Source: Euprymna scolopes (Eukaryota > Mollusca > Cephalopoda > Sepiida > Sepiolidae). Taken from it: a DNA stretch of 24,309 nt. Location: positions 116,183,077-116,207,385 of the forward strand of contig CM044490.1 in NCBI GenBank assembly GCA_024364805.1, in the 5' to 3' direction. The notes under the pieces were generated by a model. That model was not told the DNA's origin. It saw only the letters and a program-made list of their open reading frames with translations, and did not search any database. Below are positions 9,556 to 19,004 of the stretch, in pieces; the first letter of the stretch is position 1, and each line of letters opens with the position of its first letter. The translations under genes were made by a program, and so were the position numbers.

Positions 9556-10201
9556 AATTAAATAAAGAATAGGCGAAAAAAAAAGAGACAGAAAACGACA
9601 AAAGGAAGCGAAGCAGAGACAAAATGAGCAATAAAAAATAAGCGGAAAAAAAAGAGAATTAAAGAAGAAAAATGACCAATATTTACATGAGAATGAAAGG
9701 AATATAAAAATGAATGAACAATAATAAAAAGAAAAAGAATTGAGAAAAGGAAAGACCATAGAAAATAGGCAAAGAAAAAAAGAAAAATAGAAAGAAAAAA
9801 GAGAAAGTAAGAGAATAGAGAAAAGAGAAAAAAGAGGAAGAGAAAAAGAGAAAAGAGAAAAAAGAGAAAAAGAGAAAAGAGAAAAAGAGAAAAGAGAAAA
9901 AGAGAAAAGAGAAAAAAGAGAAAAGAAAAAAAAGAGAAAAGAAAAAAAAGAGAAAGAGCAAAAAAAGGAGAAAAAAAGAGACAATAAGTAAAAATAAAGA
10001 GAAAAGAGACAAAAAAAGAGAAAGAGAAAAGAGTGATGAAGAGAAAAGAAAAAAGCGACAACAGAGAAAAGAATGAAAAATAAAATGATAAAAATAAAAA
10101 TGATAATAAAATGATAAAAATAAAAATGAGAAAACATGAGAAAAAGGGTGAAAAATAGGAATGAAAAAAAAATAAGAATGACAAAAAACAAGACTGATGA
10201 A
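9556..10201. repeat. polypurine tract, GAGAAAA-type low complexity
   Basis: The + strand is almost entirely A and G, with irregular GAGAAAA(A) units most regular at 9838-9960. Complement frames rich in Phe, Leu and Ser (such as 9337-10191 on the - strand) are by-products of this composition, not genes. Confidence 0.95.
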
Positions 10202-10422
10202 AGAAAGAGACGGTATAAGAAAGAGACGGTATAAGAAAGAGACGGTATAAGAAAGAGACGGTATAAGAAAGAGACGGTATAAGAAAGAGACGGTATAAGA
10301 AAGAGACGGTATAAGAAAGAGACGGTATAAGAAAGAGACGGTATAAGAAAGAGACGGAATAAGAAGGAGACGGAATAAGAAGGAGACGGAATAAGAAAGA
10401 GACGGAATAAGAAAGAGACGGA
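10202..10422 (+). repeat. 16-bp minisatellite, left block
   Basis: About 14 units of AGAAAGAGACGGTATA. The last few units change to AGAAAGAGACGGAATA, and two have GAAGGAG in place of GAAAGAG. The array runs straight into the N gap. Confidence 0.97.
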
Positions 10423-10715
10423 NNNNNNNNNNNNNNNNNNNNNNNNNNNNNNNNNNNNNNNNNNNNNNNNNNNNNNNNNNNNNNNNNNNNNNNNNNNNNN
10501 NNNNNNNNNNNNNNNNNNNNNNNNNNNNNNNNNNNNNNNNNNNNNNNNNNNNNNNNNNNNNNNNNNNNNNNNNNNNNNNNNNNNNNNNNNNNNNNNNNNN
10601 NNNNNNNNNNNNNNNNNNNNNNNNNNNNNNNNNNNNNNNNNNNNNNNNNNNNNNNNNNNNNNNNNNNNNNNNNNNNNNNNNNNNNNNNNNNNNNNNNNNN
10701 NNNNNNNNNNNNNNN
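10423..10715. other. assembly gap (293 N)
   Basis: Unsequenced bases. Related 16-bp units on both sides show the gap lies inside one array, so the true length may differ from 293. Confidence 1.
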
Positions 10716-10960
10716 AGAAAGAGACGGAATTAGAAAGAGACGGAATTAGAAAGAGGAAAAGTTATTAGAAAGAGGAAAAGTTATTAGAAAGAGGAAAAAT
10801 TGAAAAGAGGAAAAATTGAAAAGAGGAAAAATTGAAAAGAGGAAAAATTGAAAAGAGGAAAAATTGAAAAGAGGAAAAATTAGAAAGAGGAAAAATTAGA
10901 AAGAGGAAAAATTAGAAAGAGGAAAAATTAGAAAGAGGAAAAATTAGAAAGAGGAAAATT
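10716..10960 (+). repeat. 16-bp minisatellite, right block
   Basis: Two units of AGAAAGAGACGGAATT, two 19-bp units AGAAAGAGGAAAAGTTATT, then about 11 units of 16 bp, first AGAAAGAGGAAAAATT, then GAAAAGAGGAAAAATT, then back to AGAAAGAGGAAAAATT. The period is kept while the sequence drifts away from the left block. Confidence 0.95.
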
Positions 10961-11258
10961 AAAATGAGAAAAAAAGAGTGAGAAGAAAAACTGAGAAAAA
11001 AATAAGAAAAAATAAAAATGATAAACATACAAAGAAACGAAAAACGAAAATAAAATAAAATATAAGAAAAATAAAAAGAATCAGAATAGAGAAAAACATA
11101 GACGAAAAATGAAGAAAAAATAAACAGACAATTCACAGAAGAGAAGATAACAGAAAAAAGTTGATGAAATAAAAGAAGTGAATAGAAAAAGAAAAAAATA
11201 CAAACGAGTGCCCCTCCAAAAAAAGAATTAAAGAAATAGAGAAGAAAAGGCAAGTATT
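10961..11258. repeat. purine-rich low-complexity tail
   Basis: A-rich with G and irregular AAAAATGAG/AAAGAA runs, fading into normal sequence near 11250. The - strand frame at 10912-11313 is its complement and not a gene. Confidence 0.85.
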
Positions 11259-12949
11259 TCAATAACTTGCCAGTTTCTAATGGATCCAAGTAACTCAAAT
11301 CAGGCGCGTTCAAACGCTATAAACAAGACGGACAGAGAATCAATACAGAGGGGATGTGATTCAGTTATTGTGCCTTTTTCCTCCTGCATCTTGTCAGCGT
11401 CTTTTATTTGTAAGGAAACCCATCACTTTGTCTTTTCTTTTTCATCTTTTAGGATTTTGTCAGTTTTTTCCTTGCCTGTTTTGTATACAATGCACAGATT
11501 TTCTTTCAACAGAAACAACTTATATTTATTTATTTGATCAATGTGATATTCATTTTCTTTATAATGTAACTGAGATTGCACTATTTTTATTGTTTTACGT
11601 TTCCACTAGAGAATTTAGATTTTGATAATTTATGTTTATTAGTTGGACGCGTGAAACGTCCACAGAAAGAAATATTTTAATCAAAATGTTTTGGTAAAGC
11701 TGATAATTTTATGGATGACACAGAAAATTAGATTTTTGTGGACAGAAAAACCAATAACATGCAACAAATATGAGTTTCTTAACATTTTTATGAAAATAGT
11801 TTCCATTGTCTTTTAAATATAGAACCGACCCAAATGGGATAAATTAAAAAGTACTAATAAATACTCATAACGTACAATTGTGCTACATAGTTTAATAGAA
11901 ATGACACACCATTGTAAAAGACAGCTATTAATTTACTTTTTCAGCCCAATATCTCTGGACAAACAGTGCTCTAATTTTGCCTTTATTTTTCGAATGTTCT
12001 CTTTTGTTAAAAATGTTTTCGTTGACATTTTTCGTCGTTGCAAAACTGTTGCCCGCTGGAATTACAAGTTTCTTGCTCACACCATTACGACAATGCTCAT
12101 ATATTATTATATTATAAACGAGGCTACATCAAATGAAGGCTTCTCTAATTTTAATCAGAATTGTCAGATTAGTCGTTTGAAAGCACAATCTAGCGAATTT
12201 GAAGCAATTTCCCTGTCAAAATGTATTTAATCTTTTTCTAAGAGTAACGTAAGAACTAAGGAAGAGGCAATCAGAATGTTATATAGATTATAATAATAAT
12301 TATTTACTTTCTAGCGCTTCTCAGCATGAATCATTATCAGTGATTGCTCATTTGCACAAACAGAAATGTTCCCTTCAATGTGAGTGACAGCATGTCTTCT
12401 CAGATTTCTAACACTATCTTTTGATAACCATTGAAAACCATTTTGCACCATAGCAGTAGCCGTTTAGGTTATGGTCAATAATGTCCACGCATTTTCAATT
12501 CTAGTTTCTGCTCCAGAGTCGGGGAATCAGTGAGAAGCAATGCTTGGCCCCTTATGATCAATGGTTTTCTTCCTCTCAATATGAACTTTCACCCAGTTTA
12601 TTTCGTTAAGAACGGCTGACTTGTCCGCTTCACAATTAAACCATATACACAGAAGAAACCGGAGGTGAAAAAGAGCAGACAATCTATAGCCGTTGTTTCT
12701 CATTAATTACCCATTGTCAAGGACTAGTTAGTGCTTCCCGTATTTCGGTATTCTCCGTACGCTTTCAATCGAAATGTGGTTGATGCGCTTATCCTAAAGT
12801 ATTCTATCGTTCTTGAAACTTAACGATCATTGTGCATAGTCCAGTGCTCAACACATATCGGAATATCAGATTAGATAGGGCTGACCGACTCAAATGAGAG
12901 AGAGAGGGGGGAGTCAATTTATTTATTGCGGACTATTATCCTCATCTTT
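11259..12949. other. no supported gene; one small hairpin
   Basis: The + strand frames 11280-11537, 11356-11625 and 11880-12230 (116 codons) have no recognisable motif. TGGACG (11644-11649) and CGTCCA (11657-11662) form a perfect 6-bp hairpin around CGTGAAA. The 12300-12890 stretch is less AT-rich and looks like an old repeat, but I could not place it. A (GA)n/G run lies at 12896-12912. Confidence 0.5.
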
Positions 12950-12956
12950 TTTAGTT

Positions 12957-13010
12957 GTTTCACGACGTTTCGGCTGACTATTCCTCATGCCTTTGTCAGG
13001 TCGTAATCGC
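12957..13010 (-). ncRNA. Penelope-type hammerhead-like motif
   Basis: On the - strand this reads ACGAC, CTGACAA, GGC, a loop, GCC, GAAAC, GTCGT. ACGAC and GTCGT pair perfectly and GGC/GCC gives a short stem II. The pattern CTGAnnA - GGC...GCC - GAAACGTC is the layout known for the small hammerhead ribozymes of Penelope-like retroelements, which have a very short stem III (palindromic ACGT) and can act as dimers. The central CTGACAA departs from the CTGATGA consensus at the conserved G, so this copy is probably inactive. No reverse transcriptase or GIY-YIG domain is readable around it, so only a terminal piece is present. Confidence 0.45.
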
Positions 13011-14169
13011 TTCTTTATCCCAGCCTGCTAAGCGAGAGAAAATCTGACTCTGAAATTATGTGGTATCGTGACTATAGGCTGAAGGTACCTCTTCCAGTGT
13101 AAGTGTAACTCAAACTGTTTCTATGCAAACAACCCTCGTTATGTAAAAATGAGCTTAGATGCACTCAAGTGAAGAATGTCAGTTCTAGATAATGCCGACC
13201 TTGCGCATAAGACATTTTTTAATTTTTACATTATTTAGTCCAGGAAAATACTCAAATCTGTTAATATTTCTTTTAGTGATTTAAATTTTTCTTTCAGTTT
13301 TGATTAAACTGTTCAGTATGAATAGTCTCCCTTCATTCACCTTGTGTCACATATTGAAACTCTTTCTACATTATTATCTTTATTGCATTCACTTATTTAC
13401 AGTTTCATCTCTCCTTCTTTCTTTTTTGAATATTCTTTCTCTGCTATGTCGCTTTTTCATTTATACATTTTCCTTCGTTATTTAATCTTTCTGCTTCCTT
13501 ATTTCCATTTTCCAATTCATTTCTTTCTGGTTTTAACGATCTTTTCCCTTGAACCAATAGACATTGCACAATCGTCTTTCAAACTAATTGGACTGAAATA
13601 ATACCGCGACGTCTAGCTCACTGGAGACACCTTGACTCTGATATAATGTGTTCATGTCTGAAATACGAACCTCGACACATTTATCGACAGCGAAACCATT
13701 AACTTGAAAAAGAAAGCGAGAAAAAGCTGCAATTTGAATGGTTCGTTCACAATCAGCGTGTGTCCGAAATGTGACGTTTCGCAGCGACGTTATCATGCGT
13801 TCCCCCAAATGTCTCAGAACGCACGCAGCGTCTAGACACATAAAACAAATGTCTGGTGTATATTTAAATTACTTTGATGTTTGAGATGGACAGAAATTGC
13901 AAGGTTAGCTATGGCATAGGACGAAAAAACAATCATAGTACATGACAGGCAGGACTAAGTAAAGGTTTAATTACTTTCAGTTAATTAGAGATAATGTGTT
14001 CGAACAAAAGCGTAATGGAGTTTCACATGAAAACGATAACAACTGCAGGTTTTTAAAAAAAAAATTTAATCTCAAATCTAAGTTGAAGAAAGTATCACAT
14101 TTATCCTGCAATATATTGTCATGATGATACATTAACACAGGATGGAATGATAAAATTGTCGCCCTCGAT
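13011..14169. other. no supported gene
   Basis: 13260-13560 is pyrimidine-rich. An 85-codon - strand frame at 13584-13841 lies in a locally GC-richer patch but shows no domain I recognise. 13860-14160 is AT-rich and may include the decayed 5' part of the transposon that follows. Confidence 0.45.
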
Positions 14170-14768
14170 AAGACAATATTCCATTTCCGTTTGATGAAAG
14201 CCGATTTTCTTTTTGTTGCATTTTGTGTGGTTTCAAGAAAGGGCCGCATCATGCCACTTCACATCTTCGAAGTTGGCTTGAAAATCAACACCAAAGTGTA
14301 CCTGGATGTTCTCAAGAGTGTGCTGATCCCCTGATGTGTGGCAGCAGGACTCGGCGCCGGTTCACAAGTCACAAAGAAACCGGGGCTTGAGTTCAGAAAG
14401 AGTGCCATGACTTTGTACCCTTTCTTTCACTAGTCCCCCTTCCATCTCCGCCCCGAACCTTCTGGACTACTTCGTTTGGTAATACATCGAGAACATCACA
14501 CACATGACCCTCCACAACACCAACGCCAACCTGATCGCTGCCAATCCGCCGAGTATTTGCAATGCTCCCGCCGACGCTTGTGGAAAAAGCTTGCTTCCAG
14601 TTCCGAACATGTATCGATTCGGTGATTGAGGATGAAGGCGGCCACATTGAATAGATGTCAGCTCCTCTACATAATCAAGTTACCCGAATTGATTTTTTCA
14701 ATAAATTTTAAAAATAAATCTGTAGTGTTGTTTTCTTTAGGGCGACACTTTTATTGTTCCACCCTGCA
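14170..14768 (+). mobile_element. ITm (Tc1/mariner-related, near DD37D) transposon, 3' half
   Basis: Readable transposase blocks: MKADFLFVAFCVVSRKGRIM, PLHIFEVGLKINTKVYLDV, then QQDSAPVHKS (second catalytic Asp at 14348), QKECHDFVP, LLDYFVW (third acidic residue, Asp, at 14465), YIENITHMTLHNT, RRVFAMLPPTLVEKACFQFR, VIEDEGGHIE and a stop near 14651. The observed interval is 38 codons between the two Asp with frame slips in it, so DD37D (maT-like) is likely but not exact. A terminal repeat ends at CCACCCTGCA (14759-14768), whose complement should begin TACAGGGTGGAACAA in an intact copy. The first catalytic Asp, HTH and left end are missing; it is dead. Confidence 0.75.
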
Positions 14769-14898
14769 TGGCACACAGACAAATATGAATAAATGATGAA
14801 GAACGATTAATTATAGCTACACAAGACCAAGGCTTACTCACAAATGGATTTTAGAAAATGGCTGGTCGACAAAAAAAAAACAAAAAAAAAACGACCAA
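14769..14898. other. short spacer between two elements
   Basis: AT-rich, with two A runs at 14871-14880 and 14882-14891. The upstream part of the next LINE may start here but is not readable. Confidence 0.4.
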
Positions 14899-15540
14899 TG
14901 CAGATTCTGTCACTAAGCTGTTGAAAGCGCAAGCCACCTAATGTCTGGATGCAAGATCCTTCTAGCCGATGGTCATTACACTGCTCGCCACAACAAATTA
15001 TATGATACTTGCATTGGAAGATCTGTGGAGGGGTGCAACTAGATAGGTCGTCGAACATCTTAGAACATGAACCACCACCGATAACATCAAATGGAAAAGT
15101 GACAGTGTTCTACGACAAAGACATACAGGCAGATACATAAAAGACAAGGCCATCAAGCCAGATATAGTAATATGGAACAAGCCCGAAAGGACTGCCCTCA
15201 TTATCGACGTCACAGTTCCAAACGACTTTGGCCTTAATAGAGCAGAACGGGAAAAGATAACAATATCAGGCCCTAGAAAGTGATCTAAAACAACAGGGTC
15301 TCTGAAAGAAATAAACATTATACCAGTTGTGACAAGAGCAACTGGCCTAGTAAAAAAGAACCTTAAAAAATACTTAGAAGCAATCCCTGGAAAACCACGC
15401 TCTAAGGAAATACAGATAGCAGCCATAAAGGGAACAGTGTCGTTTCTTAAAAGAACTTTCGGATATAAATTTAAACTGTGATAGGATCAAGTGTTAGCCT
15501 CAGGAAGGAGCCCCTTGATCTCTTCAAACTAACAAAAGTA
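14899..15540 (+). mobile_element. LINE 3' end: CCHC knuckle and RLE-like endonuclease
   Basis: An exact C-x2-C-x8-H-x4-C knuckle is encoded at 14899-14952 (CRFC..SHLMSGC), then ILLADGHYTARHNK, NILEHEPPPITSNGKVTVF, IKDKAIKPDIVIWNKPERTA, and IIDVTVPNDFGL. The KPD Asp (15161) and the IID Asp (15206) are 14 residues apart, the PD-x12-14-D pattern of restriction-like LINE endonucleases. The frame continues through EINIIPVVTRATGLVKKNL and EIQIAAIKGTVSFLKRTF to a stop at 15479. The 3' UTR holds an inverted repeat GATCAAG (15485-15491) and CTTGATC (15514-15520), perhaps the 3' hairpin used in reverse transcription, then an A-rich stretch. A few stops and shifts lie in the body. The family is distinct from the copy at 842-1743. 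Confidence 0.8.
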
Positions 15541-15579
15541 AAATAAAAAACAAACACAGATATAAGTTTAAACCAGAAA

Positions 15580-16812
15580 AAATATAATACAGAACACACT
15601 TAAGTAAGGCAAATATATACATCGCGGAAATATATCATCTTGTTAATTGCATAAGACATTTTCTATTACGTTACACTGTCTCCACTCATCAAGGTCAAAA
15701 GGCCATTCAAGTGTAAGGATTAATGGGTCCCGTTAGTCGAAATTTGATAATTTTAGAGGATGGTTTCTGAAGAACCTGCTCACGTTAGGTTTGCAAGCGA
15801 CTATGTCACAGTCAGTCGAATAGCAACTCAGTGATATTGTATTCCACCGACTAGCAGCTTTAGCATACAACTTTGCCTATTGAATTTTCGCTTAGATTTG
15901 TTTTAACTATTCGGGTGTTTGTCTCGAAAGACTTACCAGGGTGAACTACAAAATTAACCTCACTCAGGCACTTACCTTGTAAAAAACGATAGAGAAGAGA
16001 AAGGCTGGCGAGATCTCTTACGAGAAAGAGGCTACAGACAGGAGAAAAAGAGATCATTCAGCTAATTTCAAAGTTAGTTTTGTATCCTGTAGAGGCAGGT
16101 AACGATTCTTTGAACATCTCCAGCTGTGGCCGCAGTCCTTCATCCCAGGACGTACTTGGCTATTTTTTGCTGATATGGAAGTGCATCGGCAGTGAGATAT
16201 CTACTGCAGCGGTAGAATGATAACTACACTACCGGCGATCTTTGCAACGGATTTGATGTGTTCCATTTCAGATCAGGAATTAAATTACGCCCCAAAAGGT
16301 TGTAAAAACATGGCACCTTCCCAAGACAAGAGTCATTCATTTCAATGAGGGCCACGTTGGTGTCAGAGCGTTGATGATGGAAAGAGTAGCTATAGTTTAA
16401 ATGCATTCAAATTAACCGCCGACTTTTACCCTATTGCACTATATGCTCAAGTTCTGAAGAGATAATAAAAAAGATATTGATCATTGCTTGCCTTGGGGCG
16501 TTTCCATATATGGTAGTGTTGTCTTTATAAATGTCTACGAATGATCTAAGAATGTGATTTAGGAGATCATTGATGATGATCAGGAAAAGAGATGAGCACA
16601 GTATGGAACCCTGACGCATGCCATCGTTGATGATATGAACTTCTGAATTCAAGCTCATGGAGGAATCCTCTTAGCAACATAGCAGAGAGAAAAGATTTAA
16701 TGATTGAGAGGATATTACTAAACTATTCTCTAGCTGAAAATAATGTGATTATATATATATATATATATATATATATACTATCAAAAGCCTTTGATAGGTC
16801 ATATGGGGTATA
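15580..16812 (-). mobile_element. jockey/CR1-like LINE remnant
   Basis: On the - strand: YDLSKAFDS (RT motif A, 16812-16779), a (TA)n interruption, GMRQGSILCSSLFLIIINDL (motif B, from 16622), DIYKDNTTIYG (motif C, where YADD is now YKDN at 16529-16518), FHHQRSDTNVALIEMNDS and NLLGRNLIPDLKWN (16224-16406 frame), then RDLASLSLLYRFLQGKCLSE and FETNTRIV (15860-16057 frame) and SRWNTISLSC, RFFRNHPLKLSNFD near 15750-15850. This order is the palm, thumb and C-terminal end of a jockey/CR1-type RT. The second catalytic Asp of motif C is lost and there are several frame breaks. The 5' part is missing beyond 16812. The 3' end is uncertain, about 15580. Confidence 0.8.
16750..16777. repeat. (TA)n inside the LINE reverse transcriptase
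   Basis: 14 TA units directly follow the SKAFD codons of motif A on the - strand, so the microsatellite grew within the dead LINE. Confidence 0.95.
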
Positions 16813-16814
16813 TG

Positions 16815-16864
16815 GAGGAGAAGAAGAAGAAGAAGAAGAAGAAGAAGAAGAAGAAAGAAAGAAA
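16815..16864. repeat. (GAA)n microsatellite
   Basis: About 13 GAA units ending in GAAAGAAA. It marks the point beyond which the - strand LINE can no longer be read. Confidence 0.95.
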
Positions 16865-16925
16865 CGTACCGGGCGTATCTACATCGCTCTGCGGGAAAGA
16901 AGAATGAAAGGATGAGCAGCGCATT

Positions 16926-17118
16926 TGTATACGCGAAGGGCATCTTGGGAAGGCAGAGCATGCTGGGAGAAGCTATTTTTTTACTGTCTCTTTTTTTCTA
17001 GATAGGAGGATATAAAAGCAGGGAAAAATTCCCTGAGGGTCCAGAGAGAAAAGAGCCGTGAACATCTTCTCTTGAAAAGAATTTCGTATTGCTGACGTTC
17101 GGATTGTGCGGTGTAACA
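16926..17118 (+). mobile_element. possible single LTR (fossil)
   Basis: The stretch begins TGTATAC and ends GTGTAACA (TG...CA), with a TATAAAAG box at 17011-17018. TTGGTGGCGAGAGGCC follows immediately, which has the look of a primer-binding site starting TGG. This layout fits the 5' LTR and leader of a Gypsy-like element. No gag or pol is recognised downstream and no second LTR was found in the window, so at most a broken remnant is present. The age cannot be estimated from one LTR. It could instead be a host promoter-like sequence. Confidence 0.3.
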
Positions 17119-17990
17119 TTGGTGGCGAGAGGCCAGGTGTAGTTGATTGGAAAAGAAGAGAGCAGAAACGTGCTGTTGTCGAGAGAGTGACTCACCCCTT
17201 CCCGAACCCCAGAACCGAATCCTCATTATAATCCTAGAGGTCAAAAGCAATTGCTTTAGAGACGAAGCCTCTGTCAAGAGGCGTCATCAATTAATTTTTG
17301 TTAAATTCTGCGTTGTGCTTATTTCTAAACTTACATATTACAATTAAATTCCACATCGGCAACACAGGGACATCGAACATCCAATACATATACCTAATTG
17401 TGTATATTGATTCAGGTTTTGATAACCATCACTCGGTCCGTTTGATTGTTACAGCGAAGGGAGATTCAGAGCCTACATAAGGAAAAATTATTTTGGTGCC
17501 GGTAGAGCCTCGTTGTTGTTTTTGTACTGATTCATTCCAACAACACAGTCGGAAGGACGCTATTGTTGTTATTCAGAGGGCCGTGACATTGGAAAAGCTC
17601 ATGCGGAATGCTAGTCGCTGCGCCACCGTCTGGTGTCGAGATAGAGGATGGCGATTGTCATTGCTCTGTTCGTCACGCTCTGCCATTGCTATAGTCCCTC
17701 GACAGATCTGCAGCGAAGAAAACCCGGGCATCCTGTAGACAAATGGAAGCTTGGTCGATTTCAAGTTGCCGGTCTGGAATGATTTGTCGAACTCGACCTC
17801 AACCTTTGCAACTTTTTTTTTTTTTACACAGTGGTCACCACTTATCAAGGCCCGGAAACCACTCAGGGATAAGGGGTATTGCAACATAAGCAGAACGAAT
17901 CCTGCACATTATTATACACATTATTCTGCGATCAAGTACTCCAGCGTTAAATCCCGACAAAATTTAAATAAACTAACATTTTGAATACAA
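17119..17990. other. GC-richer unassigned region
   Basis: 17480-17760 is clearly richer in GC than the rest of the window. It holds overlapping open frames on both strands: 17493-17738 (+, 81 codons) and 17573-17887 (-, 104 codons). Neither shows a domain I recognise. It could be the leader or body of the possible LTR element, or an unrelated old repeat. A T run at 17813-17825 follows. Confidence 0.4.
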
Positions 17991-18647
17991 AACGCCATGA
18001 ATAATCTTTATGACAATCGAGAAATTTACAAATAAAATGACAAACGTATTTCGAACTTCGACTAAAAAGCTATAGCTATTGTAAGCGAGAACAAAAACGA
18101 ATAAAACAAATATCAGTATCGTTTATGTACAACGTGACCGTGAAATAGGGTAGAAAACCGAAATGCCACACTTTTTCTAGTGATGGCATTGTAATAGTGA
18201 GAATGTCGTTTGTGTTTTGCATTCGAACTTCTCACATATTCATATATTTTTGGAAACTGATTGAATATGTCTATAGAGAAATTGATCAAAATTCTTCGAT
18301 TCGCGCAATTCTCAGCGTGGTGTTAATATTTGTCTAATCATTCCGGCACAATACAAATTGTTACTTACATGGCGAATCTCTTGATTAGTTGCAATTTCAA
18401 GGGAAATGCTTTCATTAAACATTGTTCGTTATTTCATTTGATTATATGCTCGATTTGAAATAAGCAAACTGAGTGAAATTCCAATTTAAGCCAATTGTAT
18501 TTATCTTCAGGGAAATGACAATTCAATCTCTCTAACAGGACGCTTATAACGTGACAAACAGTAAATAAGTTGCATTCAGTTTTCCACTGATTTAATTAAA
18601 TGAAAAATAATTATTTCCCTTTTCAAACATTTTCCGAACAAATATGT

Positions 18648-18650
<3 letters not shown>
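17991..18650. other. AT-rich DNA, nothing recognised
   Basis: No open frame, element end or repeat unit detected. Confidence 0.5.

Positions 18651-18688
<38 letters not shown>
18651..18688. repeat. (TA)n microsatellite
   Basis: About 19 TA units immediately left of a possible LINE tail. Confidence 0.97.
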
Positions 18689-18689
<1 letters not shown>

Positions 18690-18690
<1 letters not shown>

Positions 18691-18850
18691 TGGCCTGGCA
18701 AGGCCACATGGTAGACAGCAAAGCAAAAATATACGAAGCAAAATTCATCCCAAAGCAGGAAAACTAAAGCTGGCTTGCAAAGACAATATAAAGAAGTACC
18801 CGTCGTTGATTGGGTTCAAAAACAGCGTACGGAAAATGGACTGTGATTGA
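18690..18850 (+). mobile_element. possible LINE C-terminal tail fragment
   Basis: The open frame 18644-18850 reads (after the TA run) GLARPHGR, then SKIHPKAGKLKLACKDNIKK. It is reminiscent of the W-x-GH-x-x-R ... GKR-x-x-G-x-x-x-x-RYKD-x-x-K ending of many RTE/jockey LINE ORFs, with TGGCCTGG (18692-18699) fitting the Trp-Gly position in another frame. The match is weak and the 5' side is replaced by (TA)n. It could be chance. Confidence 0.3.
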
Positions 18851-19004
18851 TAAAAGTATGATAGGTTATGAAAAGGAGGGGGTTGTAAAGAGATAGGTTT
18901 TGATACTCAAAAATTTTGCCCTAAGAAAAATATGATGAAAGTCAAGATACTTTTCCCGAAAATATATATTTTTTTATATCAACTTTGTTTCCATTCGTAG
19001 CCAA
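18851..19004. other. unassigned spacer
   Basis: AT-rich with a short G run at 18879-18883. Nothing recognised. Confidence 0.4.

Noticed and set aside
9337-10191. 284-codon - strand frame very rich in Phe, Ser and Leu, resembling a membrane protein
   Set aside because: It is the complement of an A/G-only tract. All frames there give Phe/Leu/Ser strings, with no domain and no stable hydrophobic periodicity.
10202-10960. CRISPR-like array
   Set aside because: The repeats are contiguous 16-mers with no spacers, in a eukaryotic genome; it is a minisatellite.
10912-11313. 133-codon - strand frame with hydrophobic stretches
   Set aside because: Same cause: the complement of the purine-rich tail of the minisatellite region.
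11880-12230. 116-codon + strand frame as a possible small gene
   Set aside because: No recognisable motif, AT-driven composition and no splice or promoter context. Length alone is not enough in this DNA.
13584-13841. 85-codon - strand frame in a GC-richer patch
   Set aside because: It reads like plausible protein but matches no family I know and has no supporting neighbour. Left as unassigned.
14998-15426. 142-codon - strand frame
   Set aside because: It lies antisense to the well-supported LINE endonuclease ORF on the + strand, so it is a shadow.
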